Below the pieces are notes generated by a model. That model was not told the DNA's origin and ran no database searches. It saw only the letters and a list, made by a program, of their open reading frames with translations. A program made the position numbers and the translations under genes. Shown here piece after piece: positions 26,080-35,602 of a stretch of DNA of 56,074 nucleotides. Position 1 is the stretch's first letter, and the number at the start of each line of letters is the position of its first letter. This stretch comes from Hymenobacter sp. ISL-91 (GTDB taxonomy: Bacteria > Bacteroidota > Bacteroidia > Cytophagales > Hymenobacteraceae), in NCBI RefSeq assembly GCF_018613725.1, contig NZ_JAGGPS010000037.1:1-56074 (forward strand). Direction: 5' to 3'.

Positions 26080-26295
26080 TTAGTTAGCAGTGTTAGTAGC
26101 CTGCTCATTCTCGCGACGCTTCAACTCAGTCAGCAGACGGGCGACGTTTTTGCGGGCTTGCTTCAGACGGAGCGGGTTTTCCAACGGCGAGATGGCGTGC
26201 GCGAAGCGCATGGTCTGGCCCGAGGTCTGCTCGGTCTTCAATTGATTTTTGAGGTCCTCTAGCGAGAGGTTACGGATATCGGCGTTCTTCATCAT
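26080..26295 (-). CDS. rpmC: 50S ribosomal protein L29
   Basis: 71 aa. Two-helix protein at the exit tunnel near the SRP/trigger factor docking site. [38 protein letters not shown] and [13 protein letters not shown] are typical. The first base of its ATG overlaps the last base of the rplP stop. Confidence 0.96.
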   Translation of the reverse strand: MMKNADIRNLSLEDLKNQLKTEQTSGQTMRFAHAISPLENPLRLKQARKNVARLLTELKRRENEQATNTAN

Positions 26296-26720
26296 TACTT
26301 GCTTTCTACGTAGTCACGACGAACAACAAACGACGTCCGCACCGGCAGCTTCTGGGCCGCGAGGCGCAGGGACTCCTGAGCTACTTCCAGCGTCACCCCG
26401 TCCGATTCGAACATGATGGTGCCCGGCTTCACGCAGGCCACCCAATATTCGGGCGAACCTTTACCCTTACCCATTCGCACTTCAGCAGGCTTCTTGGTAA
26501 TGGGCTTGTCGGGGAAAATGCGGATCCATACCTGACCTTCGCGCTTCATGGCGCGGGTCATGGCGATACGGGCAGCCTCAATCTGGCGAGCCGTAATCCA
26601 CGCTTGTTCCAGCGACTTGATAGCGAACGAACCGAAGTCGATGGAGCTGCCGCGATGGGCTAAGCCATGTATGCGACCCTTTTGCATCTTGCGATACTTG
26701 GTCCTTTTCGGTTGTAACAT
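26295..26720 (-). CDS. rplP: 50S ribosomal protein L16
   Basis: 141 aa. Supports A-site tRNA binding and peptidyl-transferase organisation. [59 protein letters not shown] are canonical. It follows rpsC by 39 bp and overlaps rpmC by one base. Confidence 0.97.
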   Translation of the reverse strand: MLQPKRTKYRKMQKGRIHGLAHRGSSIDFGSFAIKSLEQAWITARQIEAARIAMTRAMKREGQVWIRIFPDKPITKKPAEVRMGKGKGSPEYWVACVKPGTIMFESDGVTLEVAQESLRLAAQKLPVRTSFVVRRDYVESK

Positions 26721-26759
26721 GAGTTATACTGTCTTAAAATTCGAGAGAAAGGGAGAGGA

Positions 26760-27620
26760 CTAGCGACGCGGTGCGCCACCGCCACGGTTGGCGCCACCGG
26801 CACCACCAGCACCCGGTCCACCTGGACCCCGGCGCTGACCACCACGGCTGTCGCCACTCCGGTCACCACCACGGCTGTCACCACCCCGGTCGTTCCGGTC
26901 GCGACGTGGGCCACGCTCACCACGCGGACCACGGTCGTTGCGGCTGTCGCCACCTTGGGCGTTAGCGGGCTGCTGGTTAGGCGAGAGGTCGGGCTTGCCG
27001 AATACCTCACCACGCATGATCCACACCTTGATGCCGATCTTGCCATATACCGTCTGAGCTTCCGACAGCGCATAGTCAATATCAGCGCGCAGCGTGTGCA
27101 GCGGCGTACGACCTTCTTTGTACTGCTCGGACCGGGCGATTTCAGCACCGCCCAAACGACCACCGCACTGAATCTTGATGCCTTCAGCACCAACACGCAT
27201 TGCAGCCTGGATCGACATCTTCATGGCGCGACGGAACGAAATCCGGGCAGCCAACTGCTGGGCGATGCTCTCACCTACCAGCTTAGCGTCCAGCTCGGGG
27301 CGCTTAATCTCGAAAATGTTGATCTGAACGTCTTTGCCGGTGATCTGCTTCAGCTCGTCCTTGATCTTGTCCACCTCGGCACCGCCTTTACCAATCACTA
27401 CGCCCGGACGGGCCGTGTTGATGGTAATGGTCACGCGCTTGAGCGTGCGCTCGATTACAATGCGGCTGATGCCACCTTTTGGAATACGAGCGTTTATGTA
27501 TTTGCGGATCTTCTCGTCTTCAACCAGTTTGTCGGCAAAGTCCTTGCCGCCGTACCAGTTCGAGTCCCATCCTTTGATGACGCCCAGACGGAAGCCAACC
27601 GGATTTACTTTCTGTCCCAT
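26760..27620 (-). CDS. rpsC: 30S ribosomal protein S3 with long Arg/Gly-rich C-terminal tail
   Basis: 286 aa versus ~210-250 in most bacteria. Conserved part to ~residue 212: [20 protein letters not shown], the KH domain with [39 protein letters not shown] and [13 protein letters not shown]. The last ~70 residues are low-complexity, dominated by Gly, Arg and Asp ([38 protein letters not shown]). S3 forms the mRNA entry tunnel with S4 and S5; S5 here has a compositionally similar N-terminal extension. The underlying DNA is imperfectly repetitive. Confidence 0.97.
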   Translation of the reverse strand: MGQKVNPVGFRLGVIKGWDSNWYGGKDFADKLVEDEKIRKYINARIPKGGISRIVIERTLKRVTITINTARPGVVIGKGGAEVDKIKDELKQITGKDVQINIFEIKRPELDAKLVGESIAQQLAARISFRRAMKMSIQAAMRVGAEGIKIQCGGRLGGAEIARSEQYKEGRTPLHTLRADIDYALSEAQTVYGKIGIKVWIMRGEVFGKPDLSPNQQPANAQGGDSRNDRGPRGERGPRRDRNDRGGDSRGGDRSGDSRGGQRRGPGGPGAGGAGGANRGGGAPRR

Positions 27621-27625
27621 AGTGC

Positions 27626-28108
27626 TTATGCGGTGGCTTCTGCCTTGGTTTCAGTTGATTTCTTGGTGCTGCGACGCGAATTCTTCTTAGGAGCTGCATC
27701 GGCCGAAGCCTCAGTGCCCTTCGTCTCGGCAGCTTGCTGAGCGGCAGCTTTGCTACCGAGCGGCTCAACTTTCGAGTCGATGATCAGCGTCACGTGGTTG
27801 CTACGCTTGCGGATGCGGTGACCACGACCCTGAGGGGCAGGGCGCAAACGCTTCAGCATGCGGCCTTCATCCACGAAAATCTCTTTGATGTAGAGATTAG
27901 CATCCTCGATGCGCTCATCCTCATTCTTAAGTTGCCAGTTGGCCAGAGCCGACAAGAGCAACTTTTCGATTTTAGGAGCACCCGAGTTGGCCTCAAATTT
28001 CAGCAGGCCGAGGGCCCGGGTCACTTTCTGACCACGGACCAGGTTGGCCACCAGGCGCATTTTGCGCGGCGAGGTGGGCACGTTCCGGAGTTTAGCTACT
28101 GCTTCCAT
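27626..28108 (-). CDS. rplV: 50S ribosomal protein L22 with C-terminal tail
   Basis: 160 aa versus ~110 in E. coli. Conserved core at 1-~115: [40 protein letters not shown], and the tunnel hairpin region [20 protein letters not shown]. The last ~40 residues are Ala/Lys/Thr-rich ([20 protein letters not shown]). L22 lines the exit tunnel constriction with L4. 2 bp after rpsS, 5 bp before rpsC. Confidence 0.96.
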   Translation of the reverse strand: MEAVAKLRNVPTSPRKMRLVANLVRGQKVTRALGLLKFEANSGAPKIEKLLLSALANWQLKNEDERIEDANLYIKEIFVDEGRMLKRLRPAPQGRGHRIRKRSNHVTLIIDSKVEPLGSKAAAQQAAETKGTEASADAAPKKNSRRSTKKSTETKAEATA

Positions 28109-28110
28109 AA

Positions 28111-28389
28111 TTAGCGCTTGCCTTTATCTTTCTTGGCGATATGGCCGCGGAAGTTACGGGTTGGAGCAAACTCACCGAGTTTGTGTCCTACCATGTTCTC
28201 CGTGACATACACCGGGATGAACTTATTGCCGTTGTGCACAGCGAATGTGTGGCCAACGAAGTCGGGCGAAATCATCGAGCGGCGCGACCAAGTCTTCACC
28301 ACCGACTTTTTGCCGGATTCTTCCATTGCCGTTACTTTCTTCTCGAGCCGGAAGTCAATGTACGGCCCTTTTTTTAGTGAACGTGCCAT
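28111..28389 (-). CDS. rpsS: 30S ribosomal protein S19
   Basis: 92 aa. Head protein pairing with S13 at bridge B1. [58 protein letters not shown] and [20 protein letters not shown] are canonical. 3 bp after rplB. Confidence 0.97.
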   Translation of the reverse strand: MARSLKKGPYIDFRLEKKVTAMEESGKKSVVKTWSRRSMISPDFVGHTFAVHNGNKFIPVYVTENMVGHKLGEFAPTRNFRGHIAKKDKGKR

Positions 28390-28392
28390 TGC

Positions 28393-29220
28393 TTACTTCT
28401 TGCCTTTACGGTTGACGATGAGCTGCTCGGAATACTTGTTCTTGTTACGGGTCTTCTGTCCTTTCGAGAAGATACCGTTACGGCTGCGTGGGTGACCACC
28501 CGACGACTTGCCTTCACCACCACCCATTGGGTGATCGACAGGGTTCATGGCTACACCACGAACACGTGGACGACGACCCAACCAGCGGTTGCGGCCAGCC
28601 TTGCCCAGACGAACATTCATATGGTCGCCGTTGGAAACTGTACCAACCGTAGCCATGCAGGTTACGAGAACCATACGCATCTCACCGGAAGGTAGCTTCA
28701 GGGTAGCGTAACGGTCTTCGCGGGCTACGAGCTGGGCGTAGGTGCCGGCCGAACGAGCCATAGCAGCACCAGCACCCGGCTGCAGCTCAATGGCATGCAC
28801 GATGGTACCGAGGGGAATCTCGCGCAGGGGCAGGGCATTGCCTACCTCAGGGGCCACTCCCGTACCCGAAACGATTACCGTACCCACAGCCAGACCGGCC
28901 GGAGCAATGATGTAACGCTTCTCACCATCGGCGTACTGCAACAGGGCAATACGGGCGGTGCGGTTGGGATCGTATTCAATCGTCTTCACCGTGGCAGGCA
29001 CGGAGGCCTTGTCACGCTTGAAGTCGACGATACGGTAACGGGCTTTGTGTCCGCCGCCCATATAGCGGTTCGACATTTTACCCGAATTGTTACGGCCACC
29101 GGAGTTTTTGAGGGGTGCCAACAGCGACTTCTCCGGCGTCGACGCAGTTAGCTCGTCGAAGGCCGGGGCGATGCGGAAGCGCTGACCCGGTGATGTTGGT
29201 CTTAGTTTTTTGAGTGCCAT
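28393..29220 (-). CDS. rplB: 50S ribosomal protein L2
   Basis: 275 aa. Largest 50S core protein, needed for subunit association and peptidyl transfer. [56 protein letters not shown] and the nearly invariant [20 protein letters not shown] with its functional His are present. 37 bp after rplW. Confidence 0.98.
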   Translation of the reverse strand: MALKKLRPTSPGQRFRIAPAFDELTASTPEKSLLAPLKNSGGRNNSGKMSNRYMGGGHKARYRIVDFKRDKASVPATVKTIEYDPNRTARIALLQYADGEKRYIIAPAGLAVGTVIVSGTGVAPEVGNALPLREIPLGTIVHAIELQPGAGAAMARSAGTYAQLVAREDRYATLKLPSGEMRMVLVTCMATVGTVSNGDHMNVRLGKAGRNRWLGRRPRVRGVAMNPVDHPMGGGEGKSSGGHPRSRNGIFSKGQKTRNKNKYSEQLIVNRKGKK

Positions 29221-29257
29221 TACTCTTGCTTAAACTTTTGGCGGGAGATAAACTGGC

Positions 29258-29545
29258 TTACAGGCCGCTGTAGAAGTCGATGATGTCGCCTTCTTTCACG
29301 GTTACCACGGCCTTCTTGCCGTGGGGCCGACGGCCCGAGATGGAGCCGCCTTTGGTGAACTTGGACTTCACCTTGCCAATGGTGCGCATCGTGCTGATGC
29401 TGGTGATTGTTACGCCGTACAGCTGCTCAATCTCCTTCTTAATCTGCACCTTGTTGGCATCGATGGCTACGTCGAAGGAATACTGTCCTTTGTCATTGAG
29501 GCTGGTAGCCTTTTCTGTTACGATGGGTTTTTTCAGAATGCTCAT
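29258..29545 (-). CDS. rplW: 50S ribosomal protein L23
   Basis: 95 aa. Exit-tunnel rim protein, docking site for trigger factor and SRP. ILKKPIVTEKATSLNDKGQY, SFDVAIDANKVQIKKEIEQL and YGVTITSISTMRTIGKVKSK are typical. Its ATG shares one base with the rplD stop. Confidence 0.97.
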   Translation of the reverse strand: MSILKKPIVTEKATSLNDKGQYSFDVAIDANKVQIKKEIEQLYGVTITSISTMRTIGKVKSKFTKGGSISGRRPHGKKAVVTVKEGDIIDFYSGL

Positions 29546-30183
29546 TACTCAGCAGTGGTATAGAGTTGTTCCAATGCCGTCAGCGCATCCTCCGACAGCA
29601 AAAGCGTATCGGTGTTCAGCAGGTCGTGGGTGTTGAGGGCTACCGGAGTAGCTACGCTCACGCGCTGAATGTTGCGGGCCGACAGGACTACGTTCTTTTC
29701 AACCGCACCCGTTACGAGCAGGGTCTTCTTGCCGTTGTTCAGCTTCAGACCAGCCATGATGGCGACGAAGTCTTTGGTCTTTACGGCCGACATGGTGATG
29801 TTCTCCACTACCGATACCTTGCCGTCCTGAGCCAAAGTCGAAAGAGCCGACAGACGGGCCAGACGCTTGGTTTTCTTGTTGAGCTTGAAGCCGTAGTCGC
29901 GGGGCTGAGGACCGAACATACGGCCACCACCTACGAATACGCCCGACTTCATGGAGCCGGCACGAGCACCACCGGTGCCTTTCTGCTTCTTCAGCTTCTT
30001 GGTAGTACCGTGTACTTCGTTGCGCTGCTTCGACTTGTGCGTTCCCTGGCGCTGGTTGGCCAAGTACTGCTTTACGTCGAGGTACATCACGTGCTCATTC
30101 GGCTCGAGTCCGAAGATGGCGTCAGACAGGGTGACCTTACGGCCGGTGTCTTCGCCTTTGATGTTGATTACTGACAGTTCCAT
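29545..30183 (-). CDS. rplD: 50S ribosomal protein L4
   Basis: 212 aa. Assembly initiator lining the exit tunnel; in E. coli it represses the S10 operon. VMYLDVKQYLANQRQGTHKS, the tunnel loop KKLKKQKGTGGARAGSMKSG, and FVGGGRMFGPQPRDYGFKLN are conserved. 9 bp after rplC, one-base overlap with rplW. Confidence 0.97.
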   Translation of the reverse strand: MELSVINIKGEDTGRKVTLSDAIFGLEPNEHVMYLDVKQYLANQRQGTHKSKQRNEVHGTTKKLKKQKGTGGARAGSMKSGVFVGGGRMFGPQPRDYGFKLNKKTKRLARLSALSTLAQDGKVSVVENITMSAVKTKDFVAIMAGLKLNNGKKTLLVTGAVEKNVVLSARNIQRVSVATPVALNTHDLLNTDTLLLSEDALTALEQLYTTAE

Positions 30184-30192
30184 CTTGCTAGG

Positions 30193-30813
30193 TTATTTTT
30201 CCAGGACCACGAAAGAGTTCTTGGCACCGGGAATCGAGCCGCTCACCACGATGAGGTTTTTGTCGGCTACAATGCGCATAACCTTCAGGTTCTGCACTTT
30301 CACCCGGTCGTTGCCCATGCGGCCACCCATGCGCATTCCTTTGAATACGCGCGAAGGCCACGAACAGGCACCGATAGAACCAGGGTGACGAGCCCGGTTG
30401 TGCTGGCCGTGCGTCTGGCCACCTACACCGGCAAAGTTGTAGCGCTTTACAACGCCCTGGAAACCTTTACCCTTCGACGTACCAACAACGTCAACGAATT
30501 CGCCTTCTTCGAAGAGCGAGGTGTTGATTTCGCTGCCAGCAGCAAAGTTGGCAGCGTCGTCGGTGCGGAACTCAACGAGTTTTTTCTTAGGAGTGGTTCC
30601 GGCTTTAGCGAAATGACCAGCCAGAGGCTTAGTCGTATTCTTCGCTTTCTTCTCGCCGTAACCGAGCTGGATGGCTAGGTAGCCGTCCGTTTCGATGGTC
30701 TTAACCTGCGTCACTACGCACGGACCCGCCTCGATGAGCGTGCAGGGAATGTTCTTCCCGTCCGGAGTGAAGAGGCTTGTCATACCGATTTTTTTACCGA
30801 TGATGCCAGGCAT
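30193..30813 (-). CDS. rplC: 50S ribosomal protein L3
   Basis: 206 aa. Early assembly protein reaching the peptidyl-transferase centre. [59 protein letters not shown] (with the Gln methylated by PrmB in E. coli) and [20 protein letters not shown] are canonical. It is the first gene after a 322-bp spacer with terminator and -7 box, so rplC, not rpsJ, heads this transcription unit. Confidence 0.97.
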   Translation of the reverse strand: MPGIIGKKIGMTSLFTPDGKNIPCTLIEAGPCVVTQVKTIETDGYLAIQLGYGEKKAKNTTKPLAGHFAKAGTTPKKKLVEFRTDDAANFAAGSEINTSLFEEGEFVDVVGTSKGKGFQGVVKRYNFAGVGGQTHGQHNRARHPGSIGACSWPSRVFKGMRMGGRMGNDRVKVQNLKVMRIVADKNLIVVSGSIPGAKNSFVVLEK

Positions 30814-30878
30814 TCAATTGGGGTTTTAAAAAAAGACACACTCGAAAACGCCCGCGTGGCATTTTCGCAAATGGAGTG

Positions 30879-30886
30879 CAAAGCTA
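30879..30886 (-). promoter_or_regulatory. Candidate -7 element of the rplC operon promoter
   Basis: The minus strand reads TAGCTTTG, a perfect TAnnTTTG, 66 bp before the rplC start and just downstream of TTTCC, as at the rpsH -7 box. The nearest TTG upstream is at 14 nt, too short for a standard -33. Confidence 0.5.
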
Positions 30887-31065
30887 GGAAATTGTTGCCG
30901 CAATATCTAAGGTGGCTCCGAAATATTTTCAGAATTAGATAGTTAGCCTGCCATTCCCGTCCTGAATCGTTTGGCCTCCGAACAGAAGATATCCAATAGA
31001 TATAGTTATAGGATAGTTCCTTCCCTCCTGCCCTAATGCCGGTTTGCAGCTAATTACCCGTTCAA

Positions 31066-31106
31066 CCAAAAACTCCCCATCGGCTCCGAAGAGACGATGG
31101 GGAGTT
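31066..31106 (-). terminator. Terminator after rpsJ
   Basis: A perfect 12-bp stem AACTCCCCATCG/CGATGGGGAGTT with a 12-base loop. On the minus strand it ends in TTTTTGGTTG. It lies 30 bp after the rpsJ stop, ending the rpsL-rpsG-fusA-rpsJ transcript. Confidence 0.85.
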
Positions 31107-31135
31107 CAGGTCAATCAGCTAACGGAAACCGGTCC

Positions 31136-31441
31136 TCAGACTTTGATTTCAACGTCAACACCGCTAGGCAACTCCAGCTTCATCAGGGCATCTACGGTCT
31201 TCGACGAAGTCGAGTAGATATCCACGAGGCGCTTGTAGGTGCAGAGCTGGAATTGCTCCCGGCTCTTCTTGTTCACGTGGGGCGAACGGAGCACGGTGAA
31301 TTTTTCCTTTTTAGTGGGCAGGGGAATTGGACCGCTAACGATAGCGCCCGTAGCCTTCACCGCCGTCACAATCTTCTCCGACGATTTGTCCACCAAGTTG
31401 TGGTCGTAGGATTTGAGCTTGATGCGAATTTTCTGATTCAT
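31136..31441 (-). CDS. rpsJ: 30S ribosomal protein S10 / NusE
   Basis: 101 aa. Head protein that also binds NusB in antitermination. [60 protein letters not shown] are canonical. It is the last gene of the str-like unit, 20 bp after fusA, and is cut off from rplC by a terminator. Confidence 0.97.
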   Translation of the reverse strand: MNQKIRIKLKSYDHNLVDKSSEKIVTAVKATGAIVSGPIPLPTKKEKFTVLRSPHVNKKSREQFQLCTYKRLVDIYSTSSKTVDALMKLELPSGVDVEIKV

Positions 31442-31461
31442 GTCGATTAGTGAAAAGCGGG

Positions 31462-33606
31462 TTAGCGGATAGCGTTGCCCTTCTGCTTGGCGATGATGGC
31501 TTCGGCGAGGTTGTTTGGTACCTGGTCGTAGTGCGAGAACGTGAGCGAAGCCGAAGCCCGACCCGACGTAATCGTCCGCAGCGAGGTTACGTAGCCAAAC
31601 AGTTCCGACAACGGAACGTCAGCCTTGATAACGTTGGCACCCGCTTTGGTGTCCATGCCCTTCATCAGGCCACGGCGACGGTTCAGGTCGCCCGTTACCG
31701 AGCCAGTGTACTCATCCGGCGAAACAACTTCAACAGCCATAATTGGCTCGAGCAATTTCGGACCAGCCTGGCGACCAGCCTCACGGAAACCACCACGGGC
31801 GGCAAGTTCGAACGACAGGGCGTCCGAGTCAACATCGTGAAAGGAACCGAAGAACAGACGCACGCGCATGCCCTCAATGGGGAAGCCAGCCAGCGGACCA
31901 TTCTTCATAGCCTCGTCGAAGCCTTTCTGGATTGGGGCAATGAATTCGCGGGGGATTACACCACCCGTGATATCGTTGACAAACTCCAGTCCTGGCTTCT
32001 CCGGCTCGGTGAGCTTCGGACCCAGCTCAAACACGATGTCGCCGAATTTACCGCGGCCACCGGTCTGCTTCTTGTAGGTCTCACGGTGTTCCACCGTTTT
32101 GGTGAGTACCTCTTTGTAAGCTACCTGAGGAGCACCCTGGTTGATTTCCACTTTGAACTCGCGACGCAAACGGTCAATGATGATTTCAAGGTGCAACTCA
32201 CCCATGCCCTTAAGTACCGTCTGGCCCGTCTCGGGGTCGGTCTGTACCACGAGGGTGGGGTCTTCTTCCACGAGCTTGGCAATGGCCATGCCCATCTTGT
32301 CCACGTCGGCTTGCGTCTTGGGCTCGATGGCGTAACCAATAACCGGCTCAGGGAACGACATCGATTCGAGCACAATTGGGTGCTTTTCGTCGCTCAGCGT
32401 ATCGCCGGTCTTGATGTCTTTGAAGCCTACGCCGGCAGCAATATCGCCAGCCTGGATGCGCTCGATTGGGTTTTGCTTGTTGGAGTGCATCTGCATGAGG
32501 CGCGAGATACGCTCCTTCTTGTTCGTGCGGTTGTTGTGCACATACGAACCAGCATCGAGCACACCGCTGTAGCAGCGGAAGAAGCACAGACGGCCCACGA
32601 AGGGGTCGGTAGCAATCTTGAAGGCCAGGGCCGTGAAAGGCTCCGAGTTGTCGGGGTGACGCTCGATTTCCTCCTCCGTCTCGGGGTTTTTACCGATGAT
32701 GGGGGGCATATCGAGGGGCGAGGGCAGATAGGCCATTACGCCATCCAGCATCGTCTGTACACCTTTGTTCTTGAAGGCTGAGCCACACATAACGGGCGAG
32801 AACTTCATGTCGATAACCGCTTGGCGGATAACGACCATCATTTCCTCACGGGTGATGGAGTCCGGGTCATCGAAGAATTTCTCCAGCAAAGCATCGTCAT
32901 ACTCGGCAACGCTTTCCACGAGCTTCTGGCGCCACTCGGCAACCGTCTCAACGAGGTCCTCGGGAACGGGGATTTCGCTGAACGATTTGCCCTGGGTAGC
33001 GTCATCCCACACAATGGCTTTGCCAGTGAGCAGGTCAACTACACCTTTGAAGGTCTCTTCAGCGCCAATCGGAATCTGCAGCGGCACGGGGTTAGCACCC
33101 AGCTTCTCCTTGATTTCGTTTACGGCCTTGAAGAAGTCAGCACCGGCGCGGTCCATCTTGTTGACGAAGCAGATGCGGGGCACCTTGTACTTGTCAGCCT
33201 GACGCCAAACCGTTTCCGACTGTGGCTCTACACCCGATACGGCGCAGAACAGTGCCACAGCACCGTCGAGCACGCGCAACGAGCGTTCCACCTCTACGGT
33301 GAAGTCTACGTGGCCGGGAGTATCAATCAGGTTGATTTTGTACTGTTTGGTATCTTCAACCGAGTCACCGTTGGAGTCGGTTGGGTAGTTCCAGAACGTA
33401 GTAGTAGCGGCCGAGGTAATGGTGATACCCCGCTCCTGCTCCTGCTCCATCCAGTCCATCGTGGCGCCACCGTCGTGAACCTCCCCGATTTTGTGGGTTT
33501 TGCCGGTATAGTAGAGAATGCGCTCCGACGTGGTGGTTTTACCAGCATCGATGTGCGCCATAATCCCGATATTCCGGAGGTATTGCAGATCTTTATTTAC
33601 AGCCAT
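31462..33606 (-). CDS. fusA: Translation elongation factor G
   Basis: 714 aa. Ribosome translocase GTPase. G1 [15 protein letters not shown], switch [23 protein letters not shown]4 [13 protein letters not shown]; domain II ([20 protein letters not shown]), domain IV ([20 protein letters not shown]) and domain V ([31 protein letters not shown]) follow in order. Length and motifs point to the canonical elongation factor rather than EF-G2. 100 bp after rpsG. Confidence 0.98.
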   Translation of the reverse strand: MAVNKDLQYLRNIGIMAHIDAGKTTTSERILYYTGKTHKIGEVHDGGATMDWMEQEQERGITITSAATTTFWNYPTDSNGDSVEDTKQYKINLIDTPGHVDFTVEVERSLRVLDGAVALFCAVSGVEPQSETVWRQADKYKVPRICFVNKMDRAGADFFKAVNEIKEKLGANPVPLQIPIGAEETFKGVVDLLTGKAIVWDDATQGKSFSEIPVPEDLVETVAEWRQKLVESVAEYDDALLEKFFDDPDSITREEMMVVIRQAVIDMKFSPVMCGSAFKNKGVQTMLDGVMAYLPSPLDMPPIIGKNPETEEEIERHPDNSEPFTALAFKIATDPFVGRLCFFRCYSGVLDAGSYVHNNRTNKKERISRLMQMHSNKQNPIERIQAGDIAAGVGFKDIKTGDTLSDEKHPIVLESMSFPEPVIGYAIEPKTQADVDKMGMAIAKLVEEDPTLVVQTDPETGQTVLKGMGELHLEIIIDRLRREFKVEINQGAPQVAYKEVLTKTVEHRETYKKQTGGRGKFGDIVFELGPKLTEPEKPGLEFVNDITGGVIPREFIAPIQKGFDEAMKNGPLAGFPIEGMRVRLFFGSFHDVDSDALSFELAARGGFREAGRQAGPKLLEPIMAVEVVSPDEYTGSVTGDLNRRRGLMKGMDTKAGANVIKADVPLSELFGYVTSLRTITSGRASASLTFSHYDQVPNNLAEAIIAKQKGNAIR

Positions 33607-33706
33607 TGGGTCGATAAGTGAATGAGTGAATCAGGGAATGTGTGCGGCGAGGGAATAGTTCAGTTGCTGAATCAGTCCTCAAGCCCACATTCGCTCATTC
33701 ATCGGC

Positions 33707-34174
33707 TTAGAAACGGAAGTGCGAGAAGGCCTTGTTGGCTTCAGCCATCCGGTGGGTGTCGTCCTTCTTCTTTACGGCAGCACCTTCACCTTTCGCAGCA
33801 GCAATGATTTCGCCAGCCAGCTTGTCCTTCATGGTTTTCTCACCACGACGACGAGCGTACTGAATCAGCCACTTCGAACCTACCGCAATACGGCGGTCGG
33901 GGCGAACTTCGATGGGAACCTGGAACGTGGCACCACCTACGCGGCGGCTCTTCACCTCCACGGTCGGCATTACGTTGTTGAGGGCTTTGCGCCACATCTC
34001 CACGCCGCTTTCCTTGGTCCGGGCTTCAACCAGCTCGCAGGCGTCGTAGAAGATGGTGTAGGCCAGGTTTTTCTTGCCGTCATACATCATGTAGTTGACG
34101 AACCGGGTTACCAGCGTCTCCTTGTACTTAGGATCGGGCAGGAGGATGCGCTTCTTTGGTTTTGACTTTCTCAT
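33707..34174 (-). CDS. rpsG: 30S ribosomal protein S7
   Basis: 155 aa. Nucleates 30S head assembly and contacts E-site t[82 protein letters not shown] are canonical. 86 bp after rpsL. Confidence 0.97.
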   Translation of the reverse strand: MRKSKPKKRILLPDPKYKETLVTRFVNYMMYDGKKNLAYTIFYDACELVEARTKESGVEMWRKALNNVMPTVEVKSRRVGGATFQVPIEVRPDRRIAVGSKWLIQYARRRGEKTMKDKLAGEIIAAAKGEGAAVKKKDDTHRMAEANKAFSHFRF

Positions 34175-34260
34175 GAGAGTAGAAATGGGTTGCTGTAGCG
34201 GGAAAGTGGGATAAGAACCATGTGCTATCCAGCACTTCGCACTACCTCACCCGGCTTCAA

Positions 34261-34683
34261 TTACTTTTTCTTCTTAGCGGGAGCACCTTTGCCGGCCGCG
34301 GCTGCCTGACCGGGCTTGGGGCGCTTGGCACCGTACTTCGAACGACGCTGGGTACGGCCGTTTACACCGGCGGTATCGAGGGCACCGCGAATGATGTGGT
34401 AACGCACGCCGGGAAGGTCTTTCACCCGTCCACCGCGGATCAGCACGATGCTGTGCTCCTGCAGGTTGTGGCCTTCGCCAGGGATGTAAGCGTTAACTTC
34501 TTTGCCGTTGGTGAGGCGCACGCGGGCAACCTTACGCATAGCCGAGTTCGGCTTCTTGGGCGTGGTGGTGTACACGCGGGTGCAAACGCCGCGGCGCTGC
34601 GGGCACGAATCGAGGGCCGGCGACTTCGACTTGGTCGTCAGTTTCTCGCGGCCTTTTCGTACTAACTGGTTGATAGTAGGCAT
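34261..34683 (-). CDS. rpsL: 30S ribosomal protein S12
   Basis: 140 aa. Decoding-centre protein. [60 protein letters not shown] and [16 protein letters not shown] are canonical. Both lysines whose replacement gives streptomycin resistance in other bacteria (TPKKPNS and GRVKDLP) are wild type. A basic tail ([13 protein letters not shown]) extends the C-terminus. A good promoter lies 51 bp upstream. Confidence 0.98.
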   Translation of the reverse strand: MPTINQLVRKGREKLTTKSKSPALDSCPQRRGVCTRVYTTTPKKPNSAMRKVARVRLTNGKEVNAYIPGEGHNLQEHSIVLIRGGRVKDLPGVRYHIIRGALDTAGVNGRTQRRSKYGAKRPKPGQAAAAGKGAPAKKKK

Positions 34684-34733
34684 TTACGGAAATGGTTTGT
34701 CCAGGGAGGGTTCTCTCCCAAAAATTAGGCTTG

Positions 34734-34765
34734 CAAAGGTAGAAAAGTTGCGCGGCAATAGCAAA
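34734..34765 (-). promoter_or_regulatory. Promoter of rpsL-rpsG-fusA-rpsJ
   Basis: On the minus strand TTTG (34765-34762) is followed after 20 nt by TACCTTTG (34741-34734), a full match to the Bacteroidota -33/-7 pattern. It lies 51 bp before the rpsL ATG. Confidence 0.7.
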
Positions 34766-34816
34766 CGAGTTGAGATAGTTTGTTTTAGGAAGCCGAAACG
34801 AGCCTATCCAAAACGG

Positions 34817-35127
34817 TGTCATGCTGACGAAGGAAGAATCTCCACTGCCACACTATTGTCATGCTGACGAAGGAAGCATCTCGCGTGCTGACGAAGGAAG
34901 CATCTCGCGTGCTGACGAAGGAAGCATCTCGCGTGCTGACGAAGGAAGCATCTCGCGTGCTGACGAAGGAAGCATCTCGCGTGCTGACGAAGGAAGCATC
35001 TCGCGTGCTGACGAAGGAAGCATCTCGCGTGCTGACGCAAGGGTTGGGTTGGCTTGGCAACGAAGCGGTAGAGACGCTTCGACTCCGCTCCGACACTGGC
35101 TTGATGCGCCACATGCTCAGCATGACG
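34817..35127. repeat. Expanded inverted-repeat element D
   Basis: Starts with TGTCATGCTGACGAAGG and ends with GCTCAGCATGACG, the same outer ends as elements A-C. It keeps the right inner arm AACGAAGCGGTAGAGACGCTTCG (35059-35081). The left arm is degenerate and multiplied: one diverged copy at 34821 followed by the tandem array at 34861-35040. About 311 bp in total, 2.5-3 times the length of A-C. Confidence 0.7.
34861..35040. repeat. 24-bp tandem repeat, seven complete copies plus a half
   Basis: The unit GTGCTGACGAAGGAAGCATC+TCGC repeats exactly from 34885 to 35028; the first copy (34861-34884) differs only by A for G at its first base, and a 12-base partial copy (35029-35040) ends the run. 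The unit resembles the left arm of elements A-C. There are no spacers between units, so this is not a CRISPR array. Confidence 0.95.
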
Positions 35128-35220
35128 CCCTTTCTATACTGTGCCCTATCACCAAACATAACAGCAGCTTCCACCGCTACAGTAGAAGCTGCTGCCATTG
35201 CTTTCGATTCAATCTGGGGC

Positions 35221-35568
35221 CTACGCCTCCCCTATTGCGCCGCCGAAGCCCATCGGGTAAGCGGGCGTTTCCTGCTGGGCTTTGATGGAGCCGTTGGCCT
35301 GCTCGAACCGCTCAATATTCTCAGCCAGCGCCGCCTGCAACCGCTTGGCGTGCTCGGGTGTGAGGATGATGCGCGACTTCACTTTGGCCTTGGGCACCCC
35401 CGGCATCAGCCGGATAAAGTCAATCACGAATTCGCTGCTGCTGTGCGCAATCATGGCTAGGTTGGCGTATTCGCCTTCGGCCATTTCTTCCGACAGCTCG
35501 ATGTTGATGGCGTTCGGGTCCTGGGGCTGGACCGCGTCGGTGTTCTGGGGCTCGGTGGGTTGGTTCAT
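35221..35568 (-). CDS. DUF3467-family protein
   Basis: 115 aa, ATG start. The DUF3467 core runs from about residue 20 to 95: NIELSEEMAEGEYANLAMIA, HSSSEFVIDFIRLMPGVPKA, KVKSRIILTPEHAKRLQAAL. A Pro/Gln-rich N-terminus and a Gly-rich C-terminus are variable. It is a small cytoplasmic protein of unknown function. In Bacteroidota it is commonly found close to rpoC, as here, where only one small membrane-protein gene intervenes, 34 bp upstream. Confidence 0.85.
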   Translation of the reverse strand: MNQPTEPQNTDAVQPQDPNAINIELSEEMAEGEYANLAMIAHSSSEFVIDFIRLMPGVPKAKVKSRIILTPEHAKRLQAALAENIERFEQANGSIKAQQETPAYPMGFGGAIGEA

Positions 35569-35602
35569 GGTTTCGAACTGTTGATTTTGTTACTAAGCGG
35601 TA

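Larger units (their letters stand above)
30814..31135. other. Spacer between rpsJ and rplC
   Basis: 322 bp without a gene. From right to left on the minus strand it holds the rpsJ terminator (31066-31106), an AT-rich stretch with short dyads (GATATCC...GGATAGT, ~30981-31020), and a -7 box (30886-30879) for rplC. This separates the str and S10 transcription units. Confidence 0.6.
34684..35220. other. Spacer between rpsL and the DUF3467 gene
   Basis: 537 bp without a real gene. It contains the rpsL promoter (34734-34765) and the large repeat element D with its 24-bp tandem array (34817-35127), then a further hairpin-forming AGCAGCTTC/GAAGCTGCT (35163-35192) close to the DUF3467 stop, which may terminate that transcript. 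Open frames across the tandem array are artefacts of a 24-bp period. Confidence 0.7.

Noticed and set aside
34861..35040. Possible CRISPR array
   Set aside because: Units are contiguous without spacers, and no cas genes are present.
34861..35460. Open frames across the 24-bp tandem array encoding an 8-residue repeat (VLTKEASR)
   Set aside because: The period of 24 bp keeps all frames open artificially; the array belongs to a repeat element, and the frame then runs antisense into DUF3467.
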